Part shown: one piece after another, positions 22,389 through 32,086 of the stretch
Layout: every line of letters begins with the position of its first letter
Position numbering within the stretch: the stretch's first letter is position 1
Source of the DNA: an uncultured Lachnospiraceae bacterium
GTDB lineage: Bacteria; Bacillota; Clostridia; Lachnospirales; Lachnospiraceae
Assembly (NCBI GenBank): GCA_934343915.1
Contig: CAKRIL010000023.1
Location: 1 to 50,254 of the forward strand
Direction of reading: 5' to 3'
DNA length: 50,254 nt
Made by a program: the position numbers and the translations under genes
The notes under the pieces: generated by a model
Databases searched by the model: none
Told to the model about the DNA's origin: nothing
What the model saw: only the letters and a program-made list of their open reading frames with translations

Positions 22389-23255
22389 TTATTTTGAACC
22401 GGACAGAAGCTCTGCGAGAAGCTCATGCACTGTCGCATGCTTTACAGGATGGTAAGCATATGGTGCGATATCATTCAGCGGTTCTAATACGAACAGTCTG
22501 TTGTGCATATCTATATGAGGTATGCATAAGTCTTCCGTATGCATTACCACATCATCATACAGGAGAATATCCATGTCAAGGGTTCTTGGACCCCAGTGGA
22601 TTTCGCGTGTTCTATCGTTGCCCTTCTCCACAAGATGCAGATAATCAAGCAGCTGTGATGGCTCCAATATGGTATCTATGCTTACACAGCAGTTAAGGAA
22701 GTTCTGTTGCTCTACGCCTCCGTATGGCTCGGTTTCGTATATAGGCGATATCTTGCCAAGCCTGATGCTTCTGTGGCTTCTGAGGGCATTTAGCGCATTC
22801 TCAAGGTATGTTTCGCGCTCACCGATATTGGAACCCAGTGACAGATATACGCGATGCCAGCCTCTTGTGAGCTCGACCGATACGGTCTCAAGAGGAAGCT
22901 TAACAGGAGCCCAAGGCTTTTTCAGCTCGATATGAACCTTTTTCAGGTTCGGAATATCAAGCAGAAGATATTCGGCAAGACGGCTTGCAGCTGTCTCAAT
23001 GAGTTCATAGGTATCATTCATTAAAAATGCCGTGATTTTCGCGGCTGCGACACCGTAATCAATCGAAGCATCAAGATTCTCAGGAGTATATTCCGCATGA
23101 CCGAGGCTGTCTGCATATACAAGCTGTCCGACAGCAGCAGTAAAATCCGTATACAGGTCAGCGTTCACCACGAACTTTTGGCCAAGACGATTCTCTTCCT
23201 CAAATACACCGTGATTTGCAAAAACTTCAAGGTTTTTAATATGTATTATATCCAA
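22389..23255 (-). CDS. folK: Fused dihydroneopterin aldolase and HPPK (FolB-FolK)
   Basis: Two folate enzymes in one 288-residue chain. Residues 1 to about 118 are FolB (DIIHIKNLEVFANHGVFEEE, SIDYGVAAAKI, IETAASRLAEYLL), which splits dihydroneopterin; from about 128 on is FolK (VYLSLGSNIGERETYLENAL, ETEPYGGVEQQNFLNC, WGPRTLDMDILLYDD), which pyrophosphorylates the hydroxymethylpterin. The TTG at 23255 is preferred because GAGGA lies seven bases upstream and it starts at the usual FolB position; another TTG at 23276 has no ribosome site. It is the last gene of the folate run. Confidence 0.93.
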   Translation of the reverse strand: MDIIHIKNLEVFANHGVFEEENRLGQKFVVNADLYTDFTAAVGQLVYADSLGHAEYTPENLDASIDYGVAAAKITAFLMNDTYELIETAASRLAEYLLLDIPNLKKVHIELKKPWAPVKLPLETVSVELTRGWHRVYLSLGSNIGERETYLENALNALRSHRSIRLGKISPIYETEPYGGVEQQNFLNCCVSIDTILEPSQLLDYLHLVEKGNDRTREIHWGPRTLDMDILLYDDVVMHTEDLCIPHIDMHNRLFVLEPLNDIAPYAYHPVKHATVHELLAELLSGSK

Positions 23256-23320
23256 AGTTAATTCCTCATTTCTCAATAAATAATGTGGTTTAAAAACAGT
23301 GTGTTTTTAATATTGATGTT

Positions 23321-24169
23321 TTATTTGTTAAAGCTCTTGCCGATGACTGCTGCCGCCATCTTAAGCGCCCTGTAATTCTCCTTTACGTCATGAACCCTGA
23401 ATATTGAGGCACCGCGCACAAGTCCGATTACGCTTGTGGCAACAGTTCCCTCAACACGCTCGTCCTTAGGAAGGTCAAGTGTAAGTCCGACGACGGATTT
23501 TCTTGAGGTTCCGAGAAGAACCGGAAAGCCAAGCCCGCAGAGCTTGTCAACCGTGTTAATTGCTATAAGATTCTGCTCTAATGATTTGGCAAAACCAACA
23601 CCCGGGTCGAGAATGATTTTATCTTTCTTTATGCCGTTATTTAATGCACAGTCGATTATTTTTCGGTTGTCATCAAGATAATCGGCAAGAAAATCACTGT
23701 ATTCTGCGGTTGTTCTATTGTGCATGAGACAGCATGGAACATCTGCTGCCGCCAGCAGCTTCGCCATAGGTGATGTGAGCACACCGCTGGCAGATGTCTC
23801 GCAGTTATACATAAGTCCCCATATATCGTTAATCATGTCTGCACCTGCATCAAGTCCTGCTGCCGCAACGCCCGCCTTGTAGGTGTCAAGCGATACCGGG
23901 ATATCGAACCGTTCCTTGACGGCTCTTATTACAGGTGCGACACGTTCGATTTCCTCGTCGTCGGAAATCATTACATATCCCGGACGAGTTGACTCACCGC
24001 CTATATCGATAAGTGACGCTCCATCCTTAATCATTTCCTCGGTATGAAAAAGAGCTGCGTCGATATTGTTAAAGCATCCGCCGTCTGAGAATGAATCAGG
24101 TGTAACATTAAGTATTCCGCACACATAAGCGCTGTTTTCAAGGTCAAAATTCCTGCTGCCGATATACAT
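23321..24169 (-). CDS. folP: Dihydropteroate synthase
   Basis: Joins pABA to the pterin from FolK; target of sulfonamides. The 282-residue TIM barrel has GILNVTPDSFSDGG, the pterin-binding segment DIGGESTRPG, the loop PVSLDTYKAGVA, IILDPGVGFAKSLEQN and LLGTSRKSVVG. GGAGG precedes the ATG at 24169. It lies between folE and the folBK fusion. Confidence 0.96.
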   Translation of the reverse strand: MYIGSRNFDLENSAYVCGILNVTPDSFSDGGCFNNIDAALFHTEEMIKDGASLIDIGGESTRPGYVMISDDEEIERVAPVIRAVKERFDIPVSLDTYKAGVAAAGLDAGADMINDIWGLMYNCETSASGVLTSPMAKLLAAADVPCCLMHNRTTAEYSDFLADYLDDNRKIIDCALNNGIKKDKIILDPGVGFAKSLEQNLIAINTVDKLCGLGFPVLLGTSRKSVVGLTLDLPKDERVEGTVATSVIGLVRGASIFRVHDVKENYRALKMAAAVIGKSFNK

Positions 24170-24188
24170 ATATTTTCCTCCGGGTAAG

Positions 24189-24770
24189 TTATTTTATAAG
24201 CTCCAAAACACGCATCATTGCCGCATCATTATCTTCAAAGGAACCCCTGCATACATATGTCATTGTGCTGCTGCCCGGCTTTTTCACGCCGCGCATTGTC
24301 ATACACATGTGCTCTGCCTCGATAACGACCATAACGCCTTCTGCGTGGAGATATTCCATTATGGCATCTGCTATCTGTGCCGTAAGGCGTTCCTGAAGCT
24401 GCGGACGCTTAGCGTACTCCTCGACGGTTCTTGCAAGCTTGCTTAAGCCGGCTACTCTTCCGCTTGAAATATAAGCAATATGTGCTTTACCGTAAAAAGG
24501 AAGCAGATGATGTTCGCACATTGAGTAGAATGTAATGTCCTTTTCAAGTATGAATTGTCCCTCTTTTGCCTCAAAGGTCTTAGACAATATATCTCTCACA
24601 ATGGAATCAGGGTCATTTACATCTATTCTGTCCTTGTCGATTCCTGCAAAAATCTCCTCATACATACGTGCTATTCTGTCCGGTGTCTCTATAAGTCCCT
24701 CGCGGGCTGTGTCCTCGCCCACTCCTTCAAGAATAAGCCGTACCCCTTCTTTTATCTTTTCCTTGTCCAT
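24189..24770 (-). CDS. folE: GTP cyclohydrolase I
   Basis: First enzyme of folate synthesis, converting GTP to dihydroneopterin triphosphate. The 193-residue protein has the zinc and catalytic motif MCEHHLLPF, GRVAGLSKLARTVEEYAKRPQLQERLT and the second zinc cysteine in EHMCMTMRGV. The start overlaps the end of folC by 19 bases, so the two are translationally linked. Confidence 0.97.
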   Translation of the reverse strand: MDKEKIKEGVRLILEGVGEDTAREGLIETPDRIARMYEEIFAGIDKDRIDVNDPDSIVRDILSKTFEAKEGQFILEKDITFYSMCEHHLLPFYGKAHIAYISSGRVAGLSKLARTVEEYAKRPQLQERLTAQIADAIMEYLHAEGVMVVIEAEHMCMTMRGVKKPGSSTMTYVCRGSFEDNDAAMMRVLELIK

Positions 24771-26086
24771 TCGTTGTAAGCCTCTCTTATTAGGTTAAGA
24801 TGTGAAAGTGAGCCAAAGGCAAGCACAGCCACATCACCGTTGTTATATTTTACTGCCTTTTCAACTGCTTCGGTTATGCAAAAACAGCCTTCGGCAATAT
24901 TCTTATGTTCATTTATCCGCATGGCAAGCTCGTCCGCTGACATTGCACGAGGATTGTCCGGTGTTGCTATGGTAAAAATATGATCAGCCATTGGAAGCAT
25001 CAGCTTAATTATGCTCTCATAGTCCTTATCGGAAAATACACCCATTATGTAGACAAGCTTCCTGCCCTTAAGAACATCATCGGAAAAATATTTTTTGACT
25101 GATAGGCTCAGCTGCTTTGCGGCAGGTTCATTATGTGCGCCATCAACAAAAAAAGGCGGCTCACTGCCGATAAGAGTTAATCTTCCGAACCATTCTGTAC
25201 CTTCAATACCCTCCCTGACATCCGAATAGGATATATTATAGCCCATATCGCTTAGAGCTTCAATACATGCTATTGCAAGAGCTGAATTGATAATCTGATA
25301 GGTTCCCAAAAGCTTAAGCCTGATGTGGCCTGCTCTTATATGAGTGTATTTCGTGACGGCATCAGACCATGGACATTCGGCGTAGTGAATATCTTTTACC
25401 TCAGAGGTGTAATCAGATACAATAAGCCTGCTGCCAGTGTCGCTGCATTTCTGCCTGAGCACATCCATTGCGTCCGCATCCTGAAGTGTGGATATGACAG
25501 TTGTTTCAGGCATAATGATTCCCGCCTTTACGGATGCGATATCGTGAAGAGTTCTGCCGAGAATTCCCATATGGTCCATTCCGATTGAAGTGAATACACA
25601 GCATAAAGGCTTGTCACATACATTCGTTGCGTCCGATTCACCGCCAAGCCCTGTCTCCAACACCACGAAATCCACCCTTTTATTGTAAAAATATAAGAAT
25701 GCTGCTGCGGTTTCAAGCTCGAATGCCGTAGGAAGTCTTAAGGCTGAGCTTCTCATATCCTCCACGGCTTCGGAGATTGTCTCCATTGTCGAAGCAAAGT
25801 CCTCTTCTGTTATATACACTCCGTCAATCTGTATGCGCTCAAGATATGCGGTCAAAGTCGGTGAAATATAACGCCCCACCCTGTAGCCTGCATGAGAGAG
25901 TGTGTTGGATATCATTGCAAGTGTTGAACCCTTGCCGTTGGTGCCGGCTATATGAATGACCTTAAGCTTGTTCTGAGGATTGTCAAGACGCGTCATAAGC
26001 TCCCGCATTGTATCAACGCCCATGATGCTTCCTGCCTTCTCAGCGTTGTGAATGAGAGCCAATGCGGCTTCATACGTTAATTTCAT
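24752..26086 (-). CDS. folC: Folylpolyglutamate/dihydrofolate synthase
   Basis: A Mur-ligase-type enzyme of 444 residues adding glutamate to folates. It has the P-loop HIAGTNGKGST, the family segment GLGGESDATN, GMDHMGILGRTL and the C-terminal FVDGAHNEPA. The start overlaps rsfS by four bases. It provides the last step for the folE-folP-folBK products. Confidence 0.95.
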   Translation of the reverse strand: MKLTYEAALALIHNAEKAGSIMGVDTMRELMTRLDNPQNKLKVIHIAGTNGKGSTLAMISNTLSHAGYRVGRYISPTLTAYLERIQIDGVYITEEDFASTMETISEAVEDMRSSALRLPTAFELETAAAFLYFYNKRVDFVVLETGLGGESDATNVCDKPLCCVFTSIGMDHMGILGRTLHDIASVKAGIIMPETTVISTLQDADAMDVLRQKCSDTGSRLIVSDYTSEVKDIHYAECPWSDAVTKYTHIRAGHIRLKLLGTYQIINSALAIACIEALSDMGYNISYSDVREGIEGTEWFGRLTLIGSEPPFFVDGAHNEPAAKQLSLSVKKYFSDDVLKGRKLVYIMGVFSDKDYESIIKLMLPMADHIFTIATPDNPRAMSADELAMRINEHKNIAEGCFCITEAVEKAVKYNNGDVAVLAFGSLSHLNLIREAYNEWTRKR

Positions 26087-26430
26087 AATTGGCTGACCTC
26101 GATTTCTCTGCCGTCGCGCCAGATGCGCTCAAGGTCGTAAAATAACCTGTCATCCTTTGAAAAAATATGAACAATGACATCGGTGTAATCAAGAAGTATC
26201 CATGAAGCAGCGTGGTAGCCTTCAACATTGCGCGGCTCAAGCCCGAGCTTATAAAGCTCTTCCTTTACATTATCTGCAAGTGCCTGAACCTGATTGATAT
26301 TGCTTCCGCTTACAATCACAAAATAATCGGCAATCACGGACACCTTGCTTATGTCAAGAATCTTGATGTTCTCGCCCTTTTTGTCATCGAGTGCGTTGTA
26401 TATAATTTTGGTTAGTTCCTTTGAATCCAT
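26083..26430 (-). CDS. rsfS: Ribosomal silencing factor RsfS
   Basis: A 115-residue protein that binds uL14 and blocks subunit joining under starvation. Conserved blocks are the ILDISKVSVIADYFVIVSGS segment, QVQALADNVKEEL and the WILLDYTDVIVHIF strand. It follows yqeK and nadD as in other Firmicutes. Confidence 0.95.
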   Translation of the reverse strand: MDSKELTKIIYNALDDKKGENIKILDISKVSVIADYFVIVSGSNINQVQALADNVKEELYKLGLEPRNVEGYHAASWILLDYTDVIVHIFSKDDRLFYDLERIWRDGREIEVSQL

Positions 26431-26466
26431 AAATTACCTCCGGATAATTACTTTTATAAAAACTGT

Positions 26467-27042
26467 TTACATCTTTTCTTTAAGACTCTCGTATGCTTTG
26501 ATTGTTGTGTCATCTATTGTGCCGTTCTTGCCTTTTACATATTCAATAGTGCTCTCGAGTATCTCATAGGTACACTGCTTTATGTCCTTAAATGCGAGTT
26601 CGCGGTAGTAAGGAAGTCTCGGAGCCTTATCCCTGTTCGGCTCAATATAGTCAGCCACATATACAATCATGTCCAACAGATTCATATCAGGACAGCCGGT
26701 TGTGTGACAGCATATGGCATGACATATCTCGGTGTCGGCAACTCCATGCCTGTACTCAGCAAAATAGGCACCGACCTTGGCATGTAAAAGGTCAGGCTGT
26801 ATCCTCTCGGCGTCAGTGACTGCAATGTTATATTTTGAACATTTTTCAAGGAGTCTCTCGCCTGACAGATACTTAGCACAGTCATGTAAAAGTCCCGCCA
26901 TAAAAGCCTTGTCCATGTCATATCCGTAGCGCATGGCAAGAGCTGCCGAGGTGTACGCCACTCCCAAGGTGTGCTCATATCTTGAAGGTGTGAGCTTTTT
27001 TGAAAGGTTCTTTTTAATTAAGGTAATCTGTTCGTTGTCCAT
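26467..27042 (-). CDS. yqeK: HD-domain Ap4A hydrolase, YqeK family
   Basis: The 191-residue HD-domain protein has the metal motif LLHDCAKY, HAKVGAYFAE and the later IVYVADYIEPNR. Members hydrolyse diadenosine tetraphosphate symmetrically to ADP. Position between nadD and rsfS is the standard Firmicutes order. Confidence 0.93.
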   Translation of the reverse strand: MDNEQITLIKKNLSKKLTPSRYEHTLGVAYTSAALAMRYGYDMDKAFMAGLLHDCAKYLSGERLLEKCSKYNIAVTDAERIQPDLLHAKVGAYFAEYRHGVADTEICHAICCHTTGCPDMNLLDMIVYVADYIEPNRDKAPRLPYYRELAFKDIKQCTYEILESTIEYVKGKNGTIDDTTIKAYESLKEKM

Positions 27043-27085
27043 TATGTCTTTATCTCCTGATTGTCATATAAATTTACAGCAATTC

Positions 27086-27691
27086 TTATACACTGTATAA
27101 ATGATTTCTTATAATGAAATCATATACTTTCTCCGGGAGCATGTACCGCACCGAGGATGGCTTGTCCTTCAGCCTGTCCCTTATGTCGCTTGAGCTTATC
27201 TCTATCTGCGGTGTGTCAATCAGATAAATCGTGGCACCGAGATCTGTCTCAAGGCGCTTCTTTTCGGCTTCGAGCATATCATCGGAAATGTTATTCCTGT
27301 CGGCGCACACAAGCTTGGTGTGGGCACATATAACCTCGGGATGATACCATTTGTGAAAATCCATGAGCGAGTCGGCACCCATAATAAAGTAAAACTCATT
27401 CTCAGGGTACGCCTCATCAAGCTCAGTCATCGTCATCGCCGAGTAACTCGGACGTGTTTTTTTGAGCTCATAGTCAAAAAGCTCGAAGTCAGAGTTGCCC
27501 TCTATCGCAAGCTCGACCATGCGGCGGCGTAATTCGCCGTCAATTACGGGTGTGTCCTTGTGCGGCGGATTGCCCGCGGGCATGAACCACACCTTGTCGA
27601 GGGCGAGCTCAACGAGAGTCTGCTGTGCGATTATAAGATGTCCTGTGTGGATGGGATTGAAGGTTCCACCCATAATACCTATACGCGGCAT
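27086..27691 (-). CDS. nadD: Nicotinate-nucleotide adenylyltransferase
   Basis: Makes deamido-NAD from nicotinate mononucleotide and ATP. The 201-residue protein has the nucleotidyltransferase motif GGTFNPIHTGHL, YFIMGADSL and the C-terminal SSSDIRDRL. In most Firmicutes its upstream neighbour is yhbY or obgE; here it is the edge of an accessory island. Confidence 0.96.
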   Translation of the reverse strand: MPRIGIMGGTFNPIHTGHLIIAQQTLVELALDKVWFMPAGNPPHKDTPVIDGELRRRMVELAIEGNSDFELFDYELKKTRPSYSAMTMTELDEAYPENEFYFIMGADSLMDFHKWYHPEVICAHTKLVCADRNNISDDMLEAEKKRLETDLGATIYLIDTPQIEISSSDIRDRLKDKPSSVRYMLPEKVYDFIIRNHLYSV

Positions 27692-27776
27692 GCGATGCCT
27701 CCATTATTTTATCTGTTTTGTTTCATTTGAAATCATATAAAATATATTATACAGCAATAAGGCACAAAACACAATT

Positions 27777-27811
27777 AAAAGAGAAGCCTTTACATGAAAA
27801 GCTTCTCTTTT
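27777..27811. terminator. Terminator at the island edge
   Basis: AAAAGAGAAGC (27777-27787) pairs perfectly with GCTTCTCTTTT (27801-27811). On the minus strand it follows the MATE fragment. Confidence 0.75.
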
Positions 27812-27825
27812 ATCATTGTTATGTA

Positions 27826-28437
27826 TTATATATACTTGTACTTCTTTCTATACGCCACAAGGAATATGAACGATATTACAAGCGCGAACACCTCGGCGGC
27901 AGTCACCGACCACCATATTCCGTCAAGCCCCTGGAAAATAGGCATTATGATAACAGCCGCCATCTTGAAGATAAAGGTTCTGAGGAAGGATATTGCAGCC
28001 GATATACCTCCGTTGTTGAGTGCCGTAAAGAACGACGAGGCAAATATCGTGAAGCCACTGAATATGAATGCCAGCGAGAATATTCTGAATGCGTGCTTTG
28101 TCATCGCAAAAAGCTCTGCATCGTATCCGACGAACACCTTTGCGAGTGTTCCGGCAAGTGTAAACGCAAGAACGGTCATTATGCTTCCGGCAATTCCCAT
28201 GATGATGTTGCTCTTTTTGAACATGTTTTTGAGCTCATCGGTGTTGCCTGCGCCGTAATGGTAGCCGATAATCGGTGCTCCGCCCATCGCGTAGCCAACA
28301 AACATCGCAATAAATATGAACTGAACGTACATGAGCACACCGTGTGCGGCAACACCATCTGCTCCTGCATATTTAAGAAGCTGGAAATTGTACACTATGC
28401 CGACGATGGATGCCAAAAATTGCATCATTTGCCGCAT
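27826..28437 (-). pseudogene. 3' half of a MATE-family efflux gene
   Basis: About 200 residues matching only the second half of MATE transporters (FLASIVGIVYNFQLLKYAGADG, IGYHYGAGNTDELKNMF, GLDGIWWSVTAAEVFALVISF); whole family members have about 450 residues and twelve membrane segments. The first half is missing and the upstream sequence belongs to another transporter gene (see 28412-28629). An in-frame ATG at 28437 has no clear ribosome site, so a functional protein is unlikely. Confidence 0.8.
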
Positions 28438-28629
28438 CCCAGATTTTTACGAACAGTACAACCACTGCCGAAATTTTGGGATCTACACCAATCATCAGCA
28501 GGTACGCCGCTAGAAACATGGATACAAATGTGTTAAAGTCTGCGTTGCGCCGGTATCAAATATATACGCCAGCCGCTCACCAAGTGGGAGCATCCAGCCT
28601 TCATGTTTGTTTTTCTCCTCTCTTCTCAT
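28412..28629 (-). pseudogene. 5' fragment of a GPH-family sugar transporter, frameshifted
   Basis: Starting at an ATG overlapping the GH3 stop in an ATGA, the frame reads WMLPLGERLAYIFDTGA. After a one-base shift near 28535 it continues as ADFNTFVSMFLAAYLL and VKIWDAANDAIFG, the classic N-terminus of glycoside-pentoside-hexuronide symporters. Homology then stops and MATE sequence begins. It was evidently the transporter of the GH3 operon, lost by a deletion. Confidence 0.75.
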
Positions 28630-30977
28630 GTATGTTCCCTCCCATTCGTTAATGCAGCATCCTCCAACTCCTGTGTTACACGTAAAACACGATATGCGCA
28701 TTGTTCTAAATCATTTCTGCTGATTGGGTAATTCGTATCTCCTTCATGAAGAGCGTGAAGAATGTCCTCCTCATCCTTCCGGCTTCCCGGCATAATCAAA
28801 TCATTCCCTGCATAGATGCATCCTGCCGCACTGCCACTTGGATACTTGTTATTGTGAAAAAATCCTTCTCCTGTTACAAGCCAGTCTGTCATAACCAATC
28901 CGTCAAAGCCCCATTCATTTCTCAAAATATCTGTAATTAAGTCCTTTCTGTTACAGGTATGAACCCCATTCAGCAGATTGTAGGAGGTCATTACTGCAAC
29001 AGGGGTTGCTTCTGTCACAGCAATCTCAAACCCCTGCAGATAAATTTCACGCAAGGTTGTTTCCTCTACAATACTGTTAGAATGAAAACGGTTCGTTTCT
29101 TGGTTATTGCATGCAAAATGTTTCAATGTAACACCACAGCCTTGTATACTCTGCACCCCTTTTGTCATTGCAGCTGCAATTTTTCCTGAAACAACCGGGT
29201 CTTCCGAATAGTATTCAAAGTTTCTCCCACAGAGTGGAAAACGCTGGATGTTTAATGCCGGTGCCAGCCATAAATTGACTCCAAACAACTGCATTTCTTC
29301 TGCAACAATTTTGCCGCAGTTATACACTAGCTCCTCATTCCAGGACTGTGCCAATGCTGTACCAATAGGAATTGCACTGCAGTACTGATAATAGGTATTG
29401 CCCTTAGTAAATAACGCATCACTCTGTTTCTTACCGGCACAAATCGCAACTTTCATTTCATCTTCCAGATAATCAAGATACATATCCATACTTCCAAGCC
29501 CCTGTCCCACAGCGCCTTGCTCGGTCAGGCGGTATTTGCTACTGATACGCAGTCCTGCAGGTCCGTCAGCCATGACGAGCGCGCCATCCCCTGTTTCCCC
29601 CGCTGCGCCCGCAACAGTACTTCCGGCATTTCCAATAATACTTGATACTCCAGCAGCTTTTGTTCCATATTTACCGACACAGATTTTAACCAGCTCCTCA
29701 TCCGTCATTTTGCTTATTCTGTCATTCGGCTTACGGATGATATCGTCTGCTTTGTATTCTATTATCTTTTTATCGGATTTCAGATGAAAATGACCACACT
29801 CTTTTGCATCCTGCAGTGATGTACCAATTTCAATTTTGTAGTCACCTTCAGATAATAACCACCCCTCTTTACTATAAATTGCCAGTCTTTTCATCGGAAT
29901 ATCAATAACCAGCAGATTCTGGTTCTGAGGCTTAATCTGCCCGGTCTTTGCAAATCCTAATAGAATTCTTTCCGGTCTTTCATCTCCCCAATGGTCACAG
30001 CCTCCATAAATTTGAACGATCTCCTTTCCAGGATACTTCCCGGTATTTTTCACCGCAACTTCCATATGTAATATGCCATTTGCCATGGAAAAATCACAAC
30101 TTTTTATCTCAAATCCTGTATATGAAAGTCCATATCCAAATGGAAACTGCACATCAATGTTATGCTTTTCAAAATAACGATATCCTGTAAAAAGCTTCTC
30201 CGTATATTCCGTATCATCGTGTCTGCCGAATTCCTTTATTTGCGAGAAATCGGAGATTGCTGACCAAGTAGCTGTCAGCTTTCCGGATGGATTTGCCTTT
30301 CCAAGCAGCACATCCACAAATGCCTCTGCCGTAACCATGCCAAGCTGTGACAGAAGAAGAATATTTCTTACTTCCTCGATTCCTCTTAAATCCAATGGTC
30401 CGCCAACATTTAATACAAGAAGAAACTTCTGATAGTTTTTCTGCAACGTACATATGGTTCGGATTTCTGTGTCAGTGAGACGATAATCTCCTTTGTCATC
30501 TCTCCGGTCTCCTCCCTCACCACTTATTCGTGACAGCACATAAACAGCAAGTTCTCCCTTATCCGGCACCAAAAGATCATATTCCGGCTCGGGCATTACA
30601 GCACCCATTGCCGCAAAAAAAGCAGGAATATCGTTCTTCTTTGCCTCTTTTTTGACCTGCTCAACAAACTTTCGGTATGCTTCTTCGCGAATCATGTCGT
30701 AGGCGTCCAGCCAGTCAGTCGTTGTTATCTCAAATCCTTCTGCAATCAGAGTCTCCTCCACCGACTGAAACGAGCGAACATTCACATCACCGGACCCGGT
30801 TCCGCCCTTTATCGTATTTCTTGCTCCGTTACCATACACTGCTATTTTACCCGGTTCCTTTATTGGGAAAGAACCATCATATTTTAAAAGCACCATGCAC
30901 TCCGGTGCCATCTTCCGTAAAGCGCTCTTATGTTCTATCTCGTAATCATTCACGAGGTCATCCTTGATTCGTACCAT
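28626..30977 (-). CDS. Glycoside hydrolase family 3 enzyme with permuted domains
   Basis: A 783-residue beta-glycosidase in which the usual order is reversed: the GH3 C-terminal sandwich (IAVYGNGARNTIKGGTGSGDVN, LLVLNVGGPLDL) and a fibronectin-like domain (FPFGYGLSYTGFEI to about 420) come first, and the catalytic TIM barrel (DGPAGLRI, FALAPALNIQR-type segment, KHFACNNQE) comes last. The nucleophile is about D698 in GLVMTDWL. This order is known from rumen GH3 enzymes such as the Ruminococcus albus beta-glucosidase. No signal peptide, so it acts inside the cell on imported glycosides. It ends ATGA-coupled to the broken transporter. Confidence 0.92.
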   Translation of the reverse strand: MVRIKDDLVNDYEIEHKSALRKMAPECMVLLKYDGSFPIKEPGKIAVYGNGARNTIKGGTGSGDVNVRSFQSVEETLIAEGFEITTTDWLDAYDMIREEAYRKFVEQVKKEAKKNDIPAFFAAMGAVMPEPEYDLLVPDKGELAVYVLSRISGEGGDRRDDKGDYRLTDTEIRTICTLQKNYQKFLLVLNVGGPLDLRGIEEVRNILLLSQLGMVTAEAFVDVLLGKANPSGKLTATWSAISDFSQIKEFGRHDDTEYTEKLFTGYRYFEKHNIDVQFPFGYGLSYTGFEIKSCDFSMANGILHMEVAVKNTGKYPGKEIVQIYGGCDHWGDERPERILLGFAKTGQIKPQNQNLLVIDIPMKRLAIYSKEGWLLSEGDYKIEIGTSLQDAKECGHFHLKSDKKIIEYKADDIIRKPNDRISKMTDEELVKICVGKYGTKAAGVSSIIGNAGSTVAGAAGETGDGALVMADGPAGLRISSKYRLTEQGAVGQGLGSMDMYLDYLEDEMKVAICAGKKQSDALFTKGNTYYQYCSAIPIGTALAQSWNEELVYNCGKIVAEEMQLFGVNLWLAPALNIQRFPLCGRNFEYYSEDPVVSGKIAAAMTKGVQSIQGCGVTLKHFACNNQETNRFHSNSIVEETTLREIYLQGFEIAVTEATPVAVMTSYNLLNGVHTCNRKDLITDILRNEWGFDGLVMTDWLVTGEGFFHNNKYPSGSAAGCIYAGNDLIMPGSRKDEEDILHALHEGDTNYPISRNDLEQCAYRVLRVTQELEDAALTNGREHT

Positions 30978-30991
30978 AGCATTTTCTCCTA

Positions 30992-31993
30992 TTACTGATA
31001 CAACTCATTCCAAAATGTCACAGCTCGTTCCACCCATCCTTTCGCAGGAGTATTCGTACCAAGTCCGAAGCCGTGCCCTCCTGATGCTACGCACTCGTAT
31101 CTGTGCGCTATTCCCAGTTGTTTCAGCTTATCGTCCATATTTCTGCTGTTTGACACCGGAACGGTAGTATCATTCGCAGCCTGCACCAAATAAACCGGAG
31201 GGTAATTCTTATCCATATTGGCTATAATCTCATATTGCTTGCAGACTTTCTTTGCATCACCCTCACCCAAATAGCCTTTGATAACCATTTCTCGGATAGG
31301 CTCTGGAAAAAGAGACAGCGTATCCCACAAATCTACCAGTGGATAGTCCAATAGCAACAATTCTGGAGCAGGGGAGGCATACTTTTTGGCCCCCATGTTG
31401 TTCGTTCCCCACTCTGCTGCGAGATGTCCCCCGGCGGAAAATCCTCCGACTGCATAATGCTTTGGATCTACCTGAAATAGCTCAGCATTTTCACTGATAT
31501 ATTTATATGCTGCTGCCAAATCTTCCATCGGCTTTGGAAACAATGCCGGTGCTCCTACACGGTAATTTAAACAAAATACCGTTAAACCAAGTCTATTCAG
31601 CTCTGCCGCAACAGGAAAGCTTTCCGGAAGAGAACAGACTGCTCCATAGGCTCCACCAGCAGCAAGAATAACAAATTTCCTTGATTCCGCAGGATAATAG
31701 AATAATTTTACATTTTCTTTTTCCGGGTAATCTTTTATATCGTCCTTACCATAAACATTATATATAAATGGGAAGTTTGACTTGCGCAGATTGCAGATGT
31801 AATTCAAACCATATGCCATATCCTGAGCATTCCACGTTTGATTTGCCTTTTCGATGTCATGAAGATTCATTTCTTCCTTTATATTTCCACCCATGCCATC
31901 ACTGCTGTATACCAGATAGGGTATGACATCCCTTAATTCCATAATACCCTTCATATCCATAATTCTTGTCTCTGTTTTAATGTGTGCTTCCAC
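30992..31993 (-). CDS. Intracellular alpha/beta-hydrolase esterase
   Basis: An esterase of about 333 residues with the oxyanion segment GGAYGAV, the nucleophile in VGGFSAGGHLAA, the acid around AANDTTVPV and the histidine in SGGHGFGLG. The type resembles carbohydrate or feruloyl esterases with the BD-FAE fold. The GTG at 31993 has AAAGGAGG seven bases upstream. No signal peptide. It precedes the GH3 gene by 14 bases and is divergent from the AraC regulator. Likely it removes acyl groups from imported glycosides; the acyl group is not known. Confidence 0.85.
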   Translation of the reverse strand: MEAHIKTETRIMDMKGIMELRDVIPYLVYSSDGMGGNIKEEMNLHDIEKANQTWNAQDMAYGLNYICNLRKSNFPFIYNVYGKDDIKDYPEKENVKLFYYPAESRKFVILAAGGAYGAVCSLPESFPVAAELNRLGLTVFCLNYRVGAPALFPKPMEDLAAAYKYISENAELFQVDPKHYAVGGFSAGGHLAAEWGTNNMGAKKYASPAPELLLLDYPLVDLWDTLSLFPEPIREMVIKGYLGEGDAKKVCKQYEIIANMDKNYPPVYLVQAANDTTVPVSNSRNMDDKLKQLGIAHRYECVASGGHGFGLGTNTPAKGWVERAVTFWNELYQ

Positions 31994-32027
31994 AAGATAA
32001 CCTCCTTTTCGCTTTTGATTATTAACA

Positions 32028-32056
32028 TTGAACATTTCCTCATTATCCTATATAAT
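32028..32056 (+). promoter_or_regulatory. Predicted promoter of the AraC-type regulator
   Basis: TTGAAC (32028-32033) and TATAAT (32051-32056) with 17-base spacing, 31 bases before the ATG. Confidence 0.65.
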
Positions 32057-32086
32057 AAAGCTATCATCATTCTGAGAGGTAATATT

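Noticed and set aside
27718..28536. Long plus-strand reading frame of 272 codons
   Set aside because: It is antisense to the MATE and transporter remnants, whose minus-strand translations show clear family similarity; its own translation is low-complexity in character and matches nothing.
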